A DNA stretch of 64,000 bases from Stropharia rugosoannulata (taxonomy: Eukaryota; Basidiomycota; Agaricomycetes; Agaricales; Strophariaceae), in NCBI GenBank assembly GCA_028532985.1, contig JANCIK010000001.1:1612001-1676000 (forward strand), given 5' to 3'. Position numbers and translations under genes: made by a program. Every line of letters begins with the position of its first letter. Position 1 is the first letter of the stretch. The notes under the pieces were generated by a model that saw only the letters and a list, made by a program, of their open reading frames with translations, made no database searches and was not told where the DNA came from. Shown in pieces: positions 1 through 9,045 of the stretch.

Positions 1-655
1 GAAACCGAAGCAAAGAGACGCAATAATTCAAGTTAGCAGAGCCACTCCCCTCTCAGTAAGAGATGTCGCAGTTCATGAGTCGGTGGAGGTTTGTACTGGG
101 AAGTTAGATCCAAGAGAGAAAAGAACCCAATTGAAGAAGTCATGGCGTTTGCATAGCGTGCATCATTGTTAGTTGGTCACATGGCTACACGCATTTGAAC
201 TTTTAGGAGCAAGTAGTGCACGTATTTTGGTATCGTTCAACTACATATGTGATTGACTGAGGAGTGAGAAGACGTGATAGAGGGTGCAAGCCTGTGCAAG
301 CTCGAGTCAAGCCCGGGAAGACATCACACATCACACACGCACGAACCGGAATGATCCGGTGATTTAAATTGTGGACTTCAATTCTGAGTGTCTAACAAGT
401 TTCGCAACGAAGCCTGCAACTTCCTTGGTTATTTGCATGTAATTTTATATATGCTATTAAATATCTACACCACTGATTTGCTACATTATTTGAAGGCTTA
501 ATATACTCTGATAGTGCTGAATTGATTATGTGACAATATCTTCTTGGGTTGAAGTTGGGTCAAAGTAGTTCTTGCGGTTGATTATAAAAACCAGACGAGG
601 GCTTTGGTCTGCTATATGTAGTTAGTAGAGTATACAGAACATATTCAACCAATAA
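1..655. other. Intergenic, no gene seen
   Basis: No open frame with coding character, no tRNA-like B box and no repeat structure was recognised here. It lies beyond the 3' end of the secreted-protein gene that stops at 656. Confidence 0.5.
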
Positions 656-1884
656 TTACACGATTGTAACCGTAAGAAGTGTGACAATCCCATCAATCGC
701 TATGCCTGACCAGAACAGAAAAAAATCATCAAGCTGCAAGAGATAGCTAAGAGTGCAGAAGAATACCGTGGTTAATGCTGTTTGGGTCTTTTAAGTAATG
801 GCAGGCGCAGACCTTAGAATTTACTTACCCGACACTTCCTGAGGGAAGCAGTCCCGTTATGTTCTCTGCTCTGGTCCAGTATCTTAGGCCGCCGTACTGT
901 CTCATTCCTAGAGCGTCCGCAACAAACTGATCACGACCTATAGCATAGCATGAGGCATTATATCATAAATAAGCACCCACCCGAGAACGTACCAATATTG
1001 TAGCCGTCAGGTACGATGGTATGGCCCTGTTCCACATCCTAACAGACAATTTAAGTTCGTAATGTAAAACGTGCCAAATGTTGACTCCTCCGCTTACTTC
1101 TTCTTTTGATACGCTGATTCATAAACACTATAAATCTTATTTCTTGCAATGTAAAGTGAACAATCTCACGCAAGGAATAGAGCGCCAGTGTTCCCCAGCG
1201 GCCCGTTTTGACGAAAGACGCTAAATGTGTTAAACAGTTACTTCGCGGTACATGTATTAGTGGCGTAAACTTACCGGAAGTGGTTACCCCCAATTAAACT
1301 CTCCAAACATGTACCTATCTCTGCATTTCCATAGTCCTGACGCAATTCTATCTAAATAACGCCCCAATCACTGCCGATCCACAAAGAGAATCAGTTGGCC
1401 GACGAACCGTTTGATTGACGGGGCCATTTCCATCTCCCAAGTTGGCAGACTGCGGTGCTCCGAGGTGAATGCCCAGGCACTCAATAGAGCTGTAGAATAA
1501 GGTTGACTTAGTTTTATCCGTTTTAGTTGGACAGAAAGTAGATAATATGCGCACAAACCAAGAGCCTTAGCATAATTGGTGATGCCACTATCGGTGAGGA
1601 CTTCTGGAGAGCTTAAACCAGATACAATAACCTTGCGCGTCATTAGTTGGGAAGCTTAGATGATGTACAGCAGTAAAAACTTACATTCATAGGCTCCCCA
1701 AGCCCAGGAGCAGCTGGAGATATTGAGGAGCACGCCTCTCAAAAAATGATTTGAACAAGCAGCACATACCGTTGTCGAGCAACGATCCGCCACCGATTCT
1801 TGGATCAATATAAGGACTCGAAGCTCTAGTATATAGAGCATGAATCAAAGATCCGGTCAGCGCCTTCTTGAAGCTCAAAAGCAT
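656..1884 (-). CDS. Fungal secreted-protein family member (function unknown), 11 small exons
   Basis: Exons, high to low: 1884-1770, 1713-1685, 1631-1555, 1489-1408, 1351-1275, 1220-1170, 1127-1098, 1038-993, 937-829, 778-768, 705-656. Joined, they read through motifs I associate with a fungal secreted-protein family of unknown function: LGDGNGPVNQT, LRQDYGNAEIGTC, GGNHFRVFRQNG, IVPDGYNIGRDQFV, GLLPSGSVGINHG and a terminal IVTLLTVTIV then TAA. The family link is from memory of similar fungal proteins, not a search. The start at 1884 is a weak choice: the first 20 residues are only mildly hydrophobic and a further 5' exon may exist. All junctions agree in phase except the one around the 1098-1127 exon, where no GT/AG choice I found keeps frame with a normal donor. 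The gene may therefore be decaying, or that exon is misplaced. No catalytic motif is recognised. Confidence 0.6.
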
Positions 1885-3053
1885 ATCGACCGTGCTGCGA
1901 CTGACTACAGGGTAGTAGGTTGGACTCGGATGGCCGCCATGGAAGCACTTGTATTGCATTTATACCACAAGTCACCAGGTAGTACATCTGTGAGAGCTCC
2001 CTTAAGTGATAGTTGGCGGAAGGCGCAGGGTCAGCGTGCTATCGGAACGATATAAACTTGGTGGACAGAATCACGGATAGTCGTATCAGGCGAACTGTGC
2101 CAAAAATAGGGTGCCACCGTCACCGATAGATATCCGGGCGATAGTCGTAGTGAGCAACCCATAACACTGTAGCTCTGTTTCTGGAGACATGAGAAAGTCC
2201 ATTGACGAGTAAAGGGAGTTGCCGCCTGACTAGTGGGTCATTAAACGCATAGTATATAACAAGCCAAGGTTGTCAGTCCAACTGGCAGTTACTCTTTGAG
2301 ACTTGTCCGCTTGGTCCTGCATAGATACCTGGCGAAAAGGTGCATAATTGTAATCAGGATATAGAAGGCTACCGGAGGTTAGGGAAACGGAGGTTAGGAT
2401 GTTGAAAGTTAGTATGAAAGTTCTTCGGCAGCCTGCTGTGAAGCTCATAAAAGCATGACTAGGTTGCTGATTCGCTAAGGCGCTGAGCTTCGGTTCCACT
2501 GTCTCATCGACGGCGAAACGTGTCTGCGACAGGTTTCGAAGCTGATTTGAAGCCTGTGGCCATGCGAAGATATGTACCGCTGAATCCGTGGCGTTATGTC
2601 GATATTAGCTGTCTTTGGCTCTGGTTATCGTTTTAAAACCAATTATTTGCCAGTTCATGTCGTAACCGGGCCGGGGTCGGGAGGGTCAACTGCTGAACCA
2701 CGTTGTCCATATATGGATACAATGTTTGATCTGACCTGCAAAACCCTTTCAGTTATCTGCCAGATTAGAATGCTGCCTAGGCCCACAAGATGGGACGGGT
2801 GTAGCAGATGGAAAGTAGCGCAATATAAGAGCCGTATCTCTGTCCCAAACCGCGCTGCTCAGTTATAGTGCTATCGCCGGGACAAGAGACACACCACGCT
2901 GAAAGCAAGTTGGATATGAGGTTTCAGCCTTTTGTCACCGATTGCATTCTAAATTCAGCGTACAGTGGGTCACGTCACGTCTGAATTGCATTGATAATTA
3001 CCACTCTTCAGCAGAAAGGTTTGCGTGGCGCATCTGCTTGCACGAAACCTCCA
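1885..3053. other. Intergenic between divergent genes
   Basis: Open frames here (for example minus strand 2230-2499) are short, lack family motifs and have no matching splice partners. They are not called. The stretch should contain the promoters of the secreted-protein gene (-) and the zinc-cluster gene (+). Confidence 0.4.
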
Positions 3054-4764
3054 ATGTCAACCCACGCGGAGGATTCAGACCACATTGGCGAATTCGAAGA
3101 CGCAGCCGATGACGGCCACCTCGTAATTCGCATCCCGAATCCAAAAGTATATATGGCACGCCAATCTCGATGGGTAGGCCGCAGAGGAAAACCTCGCTGC
3201 GACCATTGTCGGTTAAGTAATTTGAAGGTGCGTCACTCTTCTCTCGACCGCGCACGACTGGGCCTCATACAAACCCCGGCAGTGCGACCGTGTTTTACCA
3301 ATATGCAATCACTGCTCCTGGGCAAATTATAAGGAGTGCAAATATACCCCGCTTCCCACCCCTGCGCATCGGGGCATTCCCAGGTGTGATCGCTGTCGCA
3401 TTTATAACATGAAAGTAGGCTGTCGATTTCTGTTTTTACAAAAAAAATAGACGTTGTTCAGACGAGCCCTTTTTTTGCCTTGTTCCCAGTGTGACAGAAA
3501 CCTGCCTATTTGCAACAATTGCACGGAAGGTGCTCCAGGCACAGTCTGCAATTACACCCCCAAGAAAAAGCAGAAAGGCCGCGAGGATAACTCCGAACAG
3601 CCTCGCCCGCAGCCTGCTGCCGAAGGCCCAAGCAGAAAAATATCGGGCCATGCCCAACCTGCAGTGCACGAGCAGGCTATGATGAAAAGTGACCAAGACG
3701 ACCTCTCGAAGCACACCTTTTATGGTCAGAACATTGCTTCCACATTCGGGCATACAAGCTTGTCACCTACCCACTCGGAGACAGAGTCGGCGTCTGATCA
3801 CGAATACGGTCAGACAGGCCGCTTCACAGCCGACTTCGCTATTCCTCAACATAGAATGTCAGCATATCCAACTCACTCCGATATTCCTTCAAGTTCAACG
3901 GACGCGGACTTGGAAATAATACCGTCTCACACCTTTTCGAAGCCTCATCATAAGATTCTCGTCCACAATACGCATATAGAGCCATGGCGACACCCGTCCT
4001 TCATACCGCTCCCGGACTTTGTATACCAGTACCTATACCAGGTCGATACAGTGGAGGTGCCGAAGCGTTTTGAATTCGAGAGGGCCGTCAACCATTTCAT
4101 CGACCTCCTGATGGACCCCATCAGGGACACTGCACTGTTCGACGAGGTTAAATACAAGAAAGTATGTCGAGCACTACTCAGTGGCGATACCTCTCAACTC
4201 TCAGAACATATGCGCTTCTGGCTCTCTCTGCACCGAATCTGCTCCGGCTCCGAGAAATACAACGTGCTCCTGGTCCCGCGAGACTCAGTGTTCGAGATGG
4301 ACGAAGAGACGGCGTATGCCAATCGCCGGCATTTCGTCAAAGACCTTCTGAACCGCAGTGCAGATATAGATAGCCTGCAGGTACGTTTACTCGCCTGTTC
4401 CTTTCGCGTTTGAACACGTCGGTGGCAGTAGCTCACGCAGATCATCATGTCAGGGCCACCATTATGACCGCATTCCTGTCCTCCACCAAATTTACGACAT
4501 CCTGACATATGCTCATCGTGGCCACGCCCCTGTTCCTCAGATGCTTCTTGAGATCGTCCGTCTCCGCTTCGTACGTCATCCAGTCTCTTCATTTTCCCTC
4601 CGAGCCCATTCTCACAGTTTCTCACCCTGCGGCGCTGTTCTTGCATGCAGACATCAATCACTTGGCCAATGACGGAGACCTATGTAAGAATGTGCCCGCT
4701 ATGCATCATGCGCCAGAAGTCGGCGTCTAGTGCGCATCTCAATCTTAGCCCATCGCCACTTTGA
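3054..4764 (+). CDS. Regulator with two tandem Zn2Cys6 clusters and a C-terminal H-H-C-C segment
   Basis: Exons 3054-3227, 3283-3414, 3490-4380, 4441-4570, 4651-4764. The ATG at 3054 opens an acidic leader, then two GAL4-type binuclear zinc clusters in a row: CDHCRLSNLK plus CDRVLPICNHC, and CDRCRIYNMK plus CDRNLPICNNC. Zn2Cys6 proteins are fungal nuclear DNA-binding factors; two clusters in one chain is unusual. A basic KKKQKGR linker and a long acidic/polar region follow. The last two exons encode a segment with HHYDRIPVLHQ, then ITWPMTETYVRMCPLC, spaced like the H-H-C-C zinc-binding domain of retroviral-type integrases (inference). Exon 3 ends in phase 0, but the good frame of exon 4 needs phase 2, and all three nearby AG acceptors give the wrong frame. 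Either a frameshift or an unusual splice exists there. Without exons 4-5 the frame ends at 4413. Confidence 0.7.
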
Positions 4765-5237
4765 TTATTCGTCTCGCCTTTCGCAATGCCTTTCCCTTCG
4801 TTGTCCCCAAAATTGCTGCCAATTATGCCTGCACACACAACCCGGTTTGCCTTGTATTATTATCATATTTATCGAGATGCGGACTTGAAACTACCGTATT
4901 TCTTGCTTATCCCAAGCTTATTGCAAAGATAATAGTATTTCTTGCCTTTCATCCACGTTATGCCTATTTCGGTTTTGCGAGCTTATTGTAATGTTCTGTA
5001 CAATCCGTAATCACGCCATTGCTACACGTAGTTCATTAAATAAAAGTATATTGACAAGGCGTATCTGCGTAGGTAAACAGTCCTAGTCCAAGCGCAGGCG
5101 GACAGTAACATTGGGTAAATATGTGTACATACAAACGCCGCTTCGTAGTTTTTTAAAAGATGTTTTCAATGTCGGCTTAGGGTATCTTACAAGAAGTACA
5201 TGGTACATACAAACTAACAAGCAATACGTCGATTAGA
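4765..5237. other. AT-rich intergenic between convergent 3' ends
   Basis: This spacer lies between the zinc-cluster gene (+) and the S-adenosylmethionine decarboxylase gene (-). It presumably holds both 3' UTRs. No gene or repeat is seen. Confidence 0.5.
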
Positions 5238-6570
5238 TCACTTCAATTCAAAGCTCGCAAAGGCCAGGTCATATCCACCGAACTCGTAGTTGATCTTGTC
5301 GGTTCTTTTATAAGTCTTTTTCCCGCACCCATTGACGGCACCGTTCGCGCCGTGGCCGTTGGTGAGGGCCGCGGCCGAATATTCGGTGAGCGCGGTCTTG
5401 AACGCGCGCTGGGCGGCCTCGACCGCGGGCTCGTCGCCCGTGTCGTTATCCTCGCTGGAGATGAAGAGCGTGAGCGTGATGCGGCCCGGCTCGAAGATGC
5501 TGACAACGCGCTTGACGAGCGTTGCGAGGTCGGGGATTTTGCCCTTGCGCGCGGTCTGCGCATGCGAGAGCGGCACGTTGCATTCAAAGCTCGCGTACGA
5601 CCAGCCTTCCTCGGGAGTGACATGGATAGTGTAGTAGCCCTCGCCGGAGTGGGGCCCGGAGGCGGGCGCGCCCGCGGCGGGGGCGGCGTCGCCGAGCGAC
5701 TCGTGGCCCCACTTGATGAGCGCGTTGGACGAGTACCCGCACGGTGTAAACGCGTATGCGTCGAGGGTGGTCAGGTCGGCAGGAAAGATGTTCGTGATGC
5801 CGAGGCGCTGGGAGAGGACGGCGGCAAGTGCGCCCGGGGCGGCATCCGCCGGCTCATCGAAAAAGAAGGGAGCGCGCGCCTTTGGCGATAGCTCGCTCAT
5901 AAGGATCTCGATCGTGTAGTCCGAGTGGCGGTCCTCGCCTTCGACATGCACGTGGTGGTGCGGCTGCGCAGGCATGAGGCTATCCGCGCCAGTGAGGTAG
6001 AGGAGCCAGTGGTCGCCGTTGACCTTGCCGATGGTGTATGCGGCGCCCGTGGAGAAGATGTTGTCGAGGAACTCGACCTCCTGCTTCCAGTCGCGGTGAG
6101 GCCCGCTCTGGCGTTCGGGAAACATGAACGACTTGCGAGAATAGAAAAAGCGGTAAACGGCAGTGAGGTTCGCCTCCTTGGCGGCAATCTCGAGAATGCG
6201 CGGAAGGCCGAGGAGGTTCAGGGTCGTGCCGCATGTTTTGAGGATGAGACGGTGCGGAGAGACAAAGAAAGACGATTCACTGTGAGATAGATAAGCACGT
6301 AGGTGGATGGGCTCAGGGCTAGGGCACGCACCTGAGCAAATAAGCGTCCATGTCGGCGCCCTCCACGACGCTGAGGACCTTGCACTTGACGATGTCGAGC
6401 ATCTCCTCCCACGTCTGGCGGGAGACGGTGCGCAGACCGGTTCTCTTGGCCGAGTCTGCGTGCAGGGGCGGGACATGGGCGGCGGAGGGAGCAAACCAGA
6501 TCTCAAGGAGTTTTTCTGGGCCCTCGAAAGGGGCAGAAGCCTGGTAGTCGTCGGGAGCGTCGGATGCCAT
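5238..6570 (-). CDS. SPE2: S-adenosylmethionine decarboxylase proenzyme
   Basis: Exons 6570-6332 and 6279-5238 give 426 residues. The enzyme decarboxylates S-adenosylmethionine to supply aminopropyl groups for spermidine and spermine synthesis in the cytosol. The intron (6280-6331) falls exactly in the self-cleavage site: joining the exons gives LLSESSFFV, the conserved LSES/S site where chain cleavage turns serine into the pyruvoyl cofactor. Other family marks are LKTCGTT (catalytic cysteine region), HWLLYL, TPCGYSSN and YYTIHVTPEEGWSYASFE. The length is about that of fungal and animal enzymes. A short upstream frame (6633-6583) may regulate translation. The 5' end is divergent to the DUF1279 gene, 231 bp away. 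Confidence 0.96.
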
Positions 6571-6801
6571 TCGTTGGGGATGCTATCGGAGGGCGTTGTT
6601 GGATCGGGCAGAAGATGGTGCTGCTGGATACATGTACTGGCGGTGGGGAGAGCGCGCAACGGCTAGGCACTCGGATGGCTCGAGCCAAGGCTTGTATCGA
6701 TCTGTATTTTTTTGTTCTCCTTCCATACGGGGCTACACACGTGATTCCGCGTCCGACCCAGGTGGCGCGCCGGCATCTGCCTCTCTCAGCTACCATCACC
6801 C
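6571..6801. promoter_or_regulatory. Shared divergent promoter, SPE2 / DUF1279 gene
   Basis: Only 231 bp separate the two start codons, so both promoters and both 5' UTRs must fit here. No clear TATA box is seen. Confidence 0.6.
6583..6633 (-). promoter_or_regulatory. Candidate 16-codon uORF of SPE2
   Basis: On the minus strand an ATG at 6633 opens a 16-residue frame ending in TAG at 6583, 12 bases before the SPE2 start codon at 6570. Small upstream frames control S-adenosylmethionine decarboxylase translation by polyamines in animals and plants. This peptide is unrelated in sequence, and whether the transcript starts upstream of 6633 is unknown. Confidence 0.35.
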
Positions 6802-7479
6802 ATGCGCGGCCTCCTCCCCCGCCTCCACATATTCAAGTTCGTCGCGCCGCGTGTGGCAAGGCCCCTGCTGCCCGTCTCTGCGGGTCGCGCTGCCCACTCC
6901 CCGCTCACCCACACCCCGCGAAGTAGCTCCCGGCTCTTCTCCAACTTTCCTTCCAGGCTCTCCGACCGGGCCAGGTCCCCGTCTGAGCCGCATGTCTCTC
7001 CCCTGCCCCCAGACGCAACCCTCTCCCAGAAGCTGAAACACCTCATCAAGTCCTACGGCTGGTATGCCCTCGGCGTGTATCTCATCTTCTCCGCGCTCGA
7101 CTTTAGCGTCGCATTTATTGGCATCAACCTGCTCGGCGCTGAATACGTGTCGTCCGTCGCCGCGAGTGCACGCCAGATGGTCACCAACGTCCTCCACACT
7201 CGGCCTGCTGAGCCTGGGCGCGATGAAATTGACCCCGTGGCGGCTCACGCTGGCGGCAGCGGAAACGAGGGACTGTATGCGATGCTTGTCCTTGCTTACA
7301 CTGTGCACAAAACTCTTTTCTTGCCCATTCGTGTCGGCTTGACGGCCGCGTTCACTCCTAAAATTGTCGGCTGGCTGTCTGCGCGCGGGTGGGCAGGCAG
7401 CGCGGGCACAAAGCGTGCGGCACAGGAGATGCGGGAGAGGATCAGGGAGAGACAGCATAAGAATAATCACAGCTCGTAG
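6802..7479 (+). CDS. Mitochondrial DUF1279 (FAM210-like) membrane protein
   Basis: A single exon of 225 residues. The first ~70 residues are rich in Arg, Ser, Ala and Pro with almost no acidic residues, as in a mitochondrial presequence. The DUF1279 core follows: LKHLIKSYGWYALGVYL, a hydrophobic segment LDFSVAFIGINLLGAEYV, and a second part LVLAYTVHKTLFLPIRVGLTAAFTPKIVGWL. The C-terminal tail is charged and helical, as in the family. FAM210A/B and yeast Nat2 share this domain; FAM210A has been linked to mitochondrial translation, but the fungal role is not settled. The family match is by motif recall. Confidence 0.85.
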   Translation: MRGLLPRLHIFKFVAPRVARPLLPVSAGRAAHSPLTHTPRSSSRLFSNFPSRLSDRARSPSEPHVSPLPPDATLSQKLKHLIKSYGWYALGVYLIFSALDFSVAFIGINLLGAEYVSSVAASARQMVTNVLHTRPAEPGRDEIDPVAAHAGGSGNEGLYAMLVLAYTVHKTLFLPIRVGLTAAFTPKIVGWLSARGWAGSAGTKRAAQEMRERIRERQHKNNHSS

Positions 7480-8102
7480 GGTGTTTCATGCGTTGGGGGT
7501 CACAAATATATTACTCATCGTATGTGCTTTTTGCTTGCTCGTTGGCTGCACCGCTGACGCTGTAGCAGGAATTAATTGCTTGATATGCATACATATAACT
7601 TAATATCCGAGGCCAGAGGATTCGCCGCTTTGAGGTGCACACTGATGACGACGCACGCCGGCACAGCCTGTGCCAAATCTTGTTTCGCCCGGAACGTGTA
7701 GCGGCCCCATGCTGGCACCATCTCCACTCAAAATCGCTTATGTGCACTGTTGTAAATAGACTTTCCGCAGGTTATTAGGGTAGAATGTGGGCTGCCATTC
7801 TGTACAGACAACTGCAATGTTTGTGTCTGCGTCTCTGGAACATTAACTCAATAAATTGTCAACGCAGTTATAAGTCTGCTATCGACACAAGACACGCTGC
7901 AATGAGAAGATAAAGTATCAGGTTGAGGCGCTAGCTGTGGATGAATTACGAGCAGCTTGTCATAGACTGGAGTCGAGGATGCACTGTCGGAAAGGCGGTC
8001 CGGATAGGAAGTTTGTTTGGCTGTGGTCATTTTACCAAATAACTCTCCGGAATCGGCGCCAGGTGCTCGTTCAATAGACTTTCTCCATTGTCAGCTTCTA
8101 AC
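7480..8102. other. Intergenic between the DUF1279 and complex I genes
   Basis: It holds the 3' UTR of the DUF1279 gene and the promoter of the next gene on the same strand. No coding exon or repeat is recognised. Confidence 0.5.
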
Positions 8103-8703
8103 ATGTCGCTCGCGAGGAGGACCATCCTGGCCGCGTCTCGCACCGGCAGACCTGCATTTGCCACTCAGACCCGTGCTGCGTCCTCATCGTCGCACGACCA
8201 CCACCATGAAGACCATCACCACGAAGACTCGACTGTGTATCCTGCAGAATGTCGGTGGAATTCTGCCTCCTGCGTCGTGTATTGAGAAGCTTATTGATTA
8301 TTCGTTCAGCATTTTCCAATTCGTTCTGGAGGAATGTTCTCCTCATCACCGCTGGCACTGTGGCGCTGGTGAAATTGGCCCCTGTTGCGGACAAGGACGC
8401 ATACCTCACACGTTGGATAAAGATGTACGCGACGACGGGACAGGAGTGGATGGCTCTGAACGCACAGCACACCGTGCAGCAGGCGGAGGCGGCGCACCAG
8501 AACGTCCTGTTCAATGACGCCGTGAAACCGCCTGTGCACCGTTTCAGATATCCCCAGTGCGTTTATTGTACTGCAGACTGCATGTGGGCCGCGCTGAATT
8601 TCTGTACAGAGCCATGACGCAGGCGTCGCCATTCCTGAATGGCATTGGGCTCGAGGTGGACATGAAGGGGGTTGTGCCGAAGCAAGGATACAACGCGGTG
8701 TAG
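8103..8703 (+). CDS. Mitochondrial complex I accessory subunit, fungal 17.8 kDa type
   Basis: Exons 8103-8250, 8310-8556, 8610-8703 give 162 residues with exact phase. The N-terminus (SLARRTILAASRTGRPAFATQTRAASSSS) is a typical matrix-targeting presequence. A His-rich stretch follows, then VYPAESFSNSFWR, one hydrophobic segment (NVLLITAGTVALVKLAP), DAYLTRWI and PPVHRFRYPQ. This layout matches what I remember of fungal NADH:ubiquinone oxidoreductase 17.8 kDa subunits, single-span accessory proteins of the inner-membrane complex. The assignment rests on recalled similarity and could be to a neighbouring accessory subunit family. The start at 8103 is the first ATG and fits the presequence. Confidence 0.7.
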
Positions 8704-9045
8704 AGGATATCACTAGAAAGTCTGTAGGAACGAAAACACATTTAATAATGTTCCTGTACGTGGATGCCCTTGAGACCCGCAATAAGAGGCCTTTGCCTGA
8801 TTGTGCGGAATATGTCGGCGTGGTAAAGACAAGAGTGAGATTTAGTTACATAAGCGGCTTTGTTGACGACGAGGGGAAATTGATTTCTGTAGACTTGCTT
8901 GGCTCTTTCTTCCTTGTCGTCGTCCCTCACAGCGCCCTTGGTGGGTATTCGCGCCCCTCACGCTCCTTTCGTATAATCCTCACATTCCTTCCAGCACAAA
9001 GTGGGTCCAGCCCCCGTGGCACCGTCCCCCGTGCATGCCCTCTAG
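8704..9045. other. Short intergenic spacer upstream of RAX2
   Basis: A 342-base spacer holding the complex I gene 3' end and the RAX2 promoter. The stretch just before the start codon is pyrimidine-rich, common in fungal promoters. Nothing else is seen. Confidence 0.5.

Noticed and set aside
2230..2499. Minus-strand 89-codon frame with a hydrophobic stretch
   Set aside because: Considered as the signal-peptide exon of the secreted-protein gene, but no splice pair leads in phase to the 1884 exon and the sequence has no family motif.
5352..5891. Plus-strand 179-codon frame inside SPE2
   Set aside because: Arg/Gly/Glu-rich shadow of the decarboxylase coding strand.
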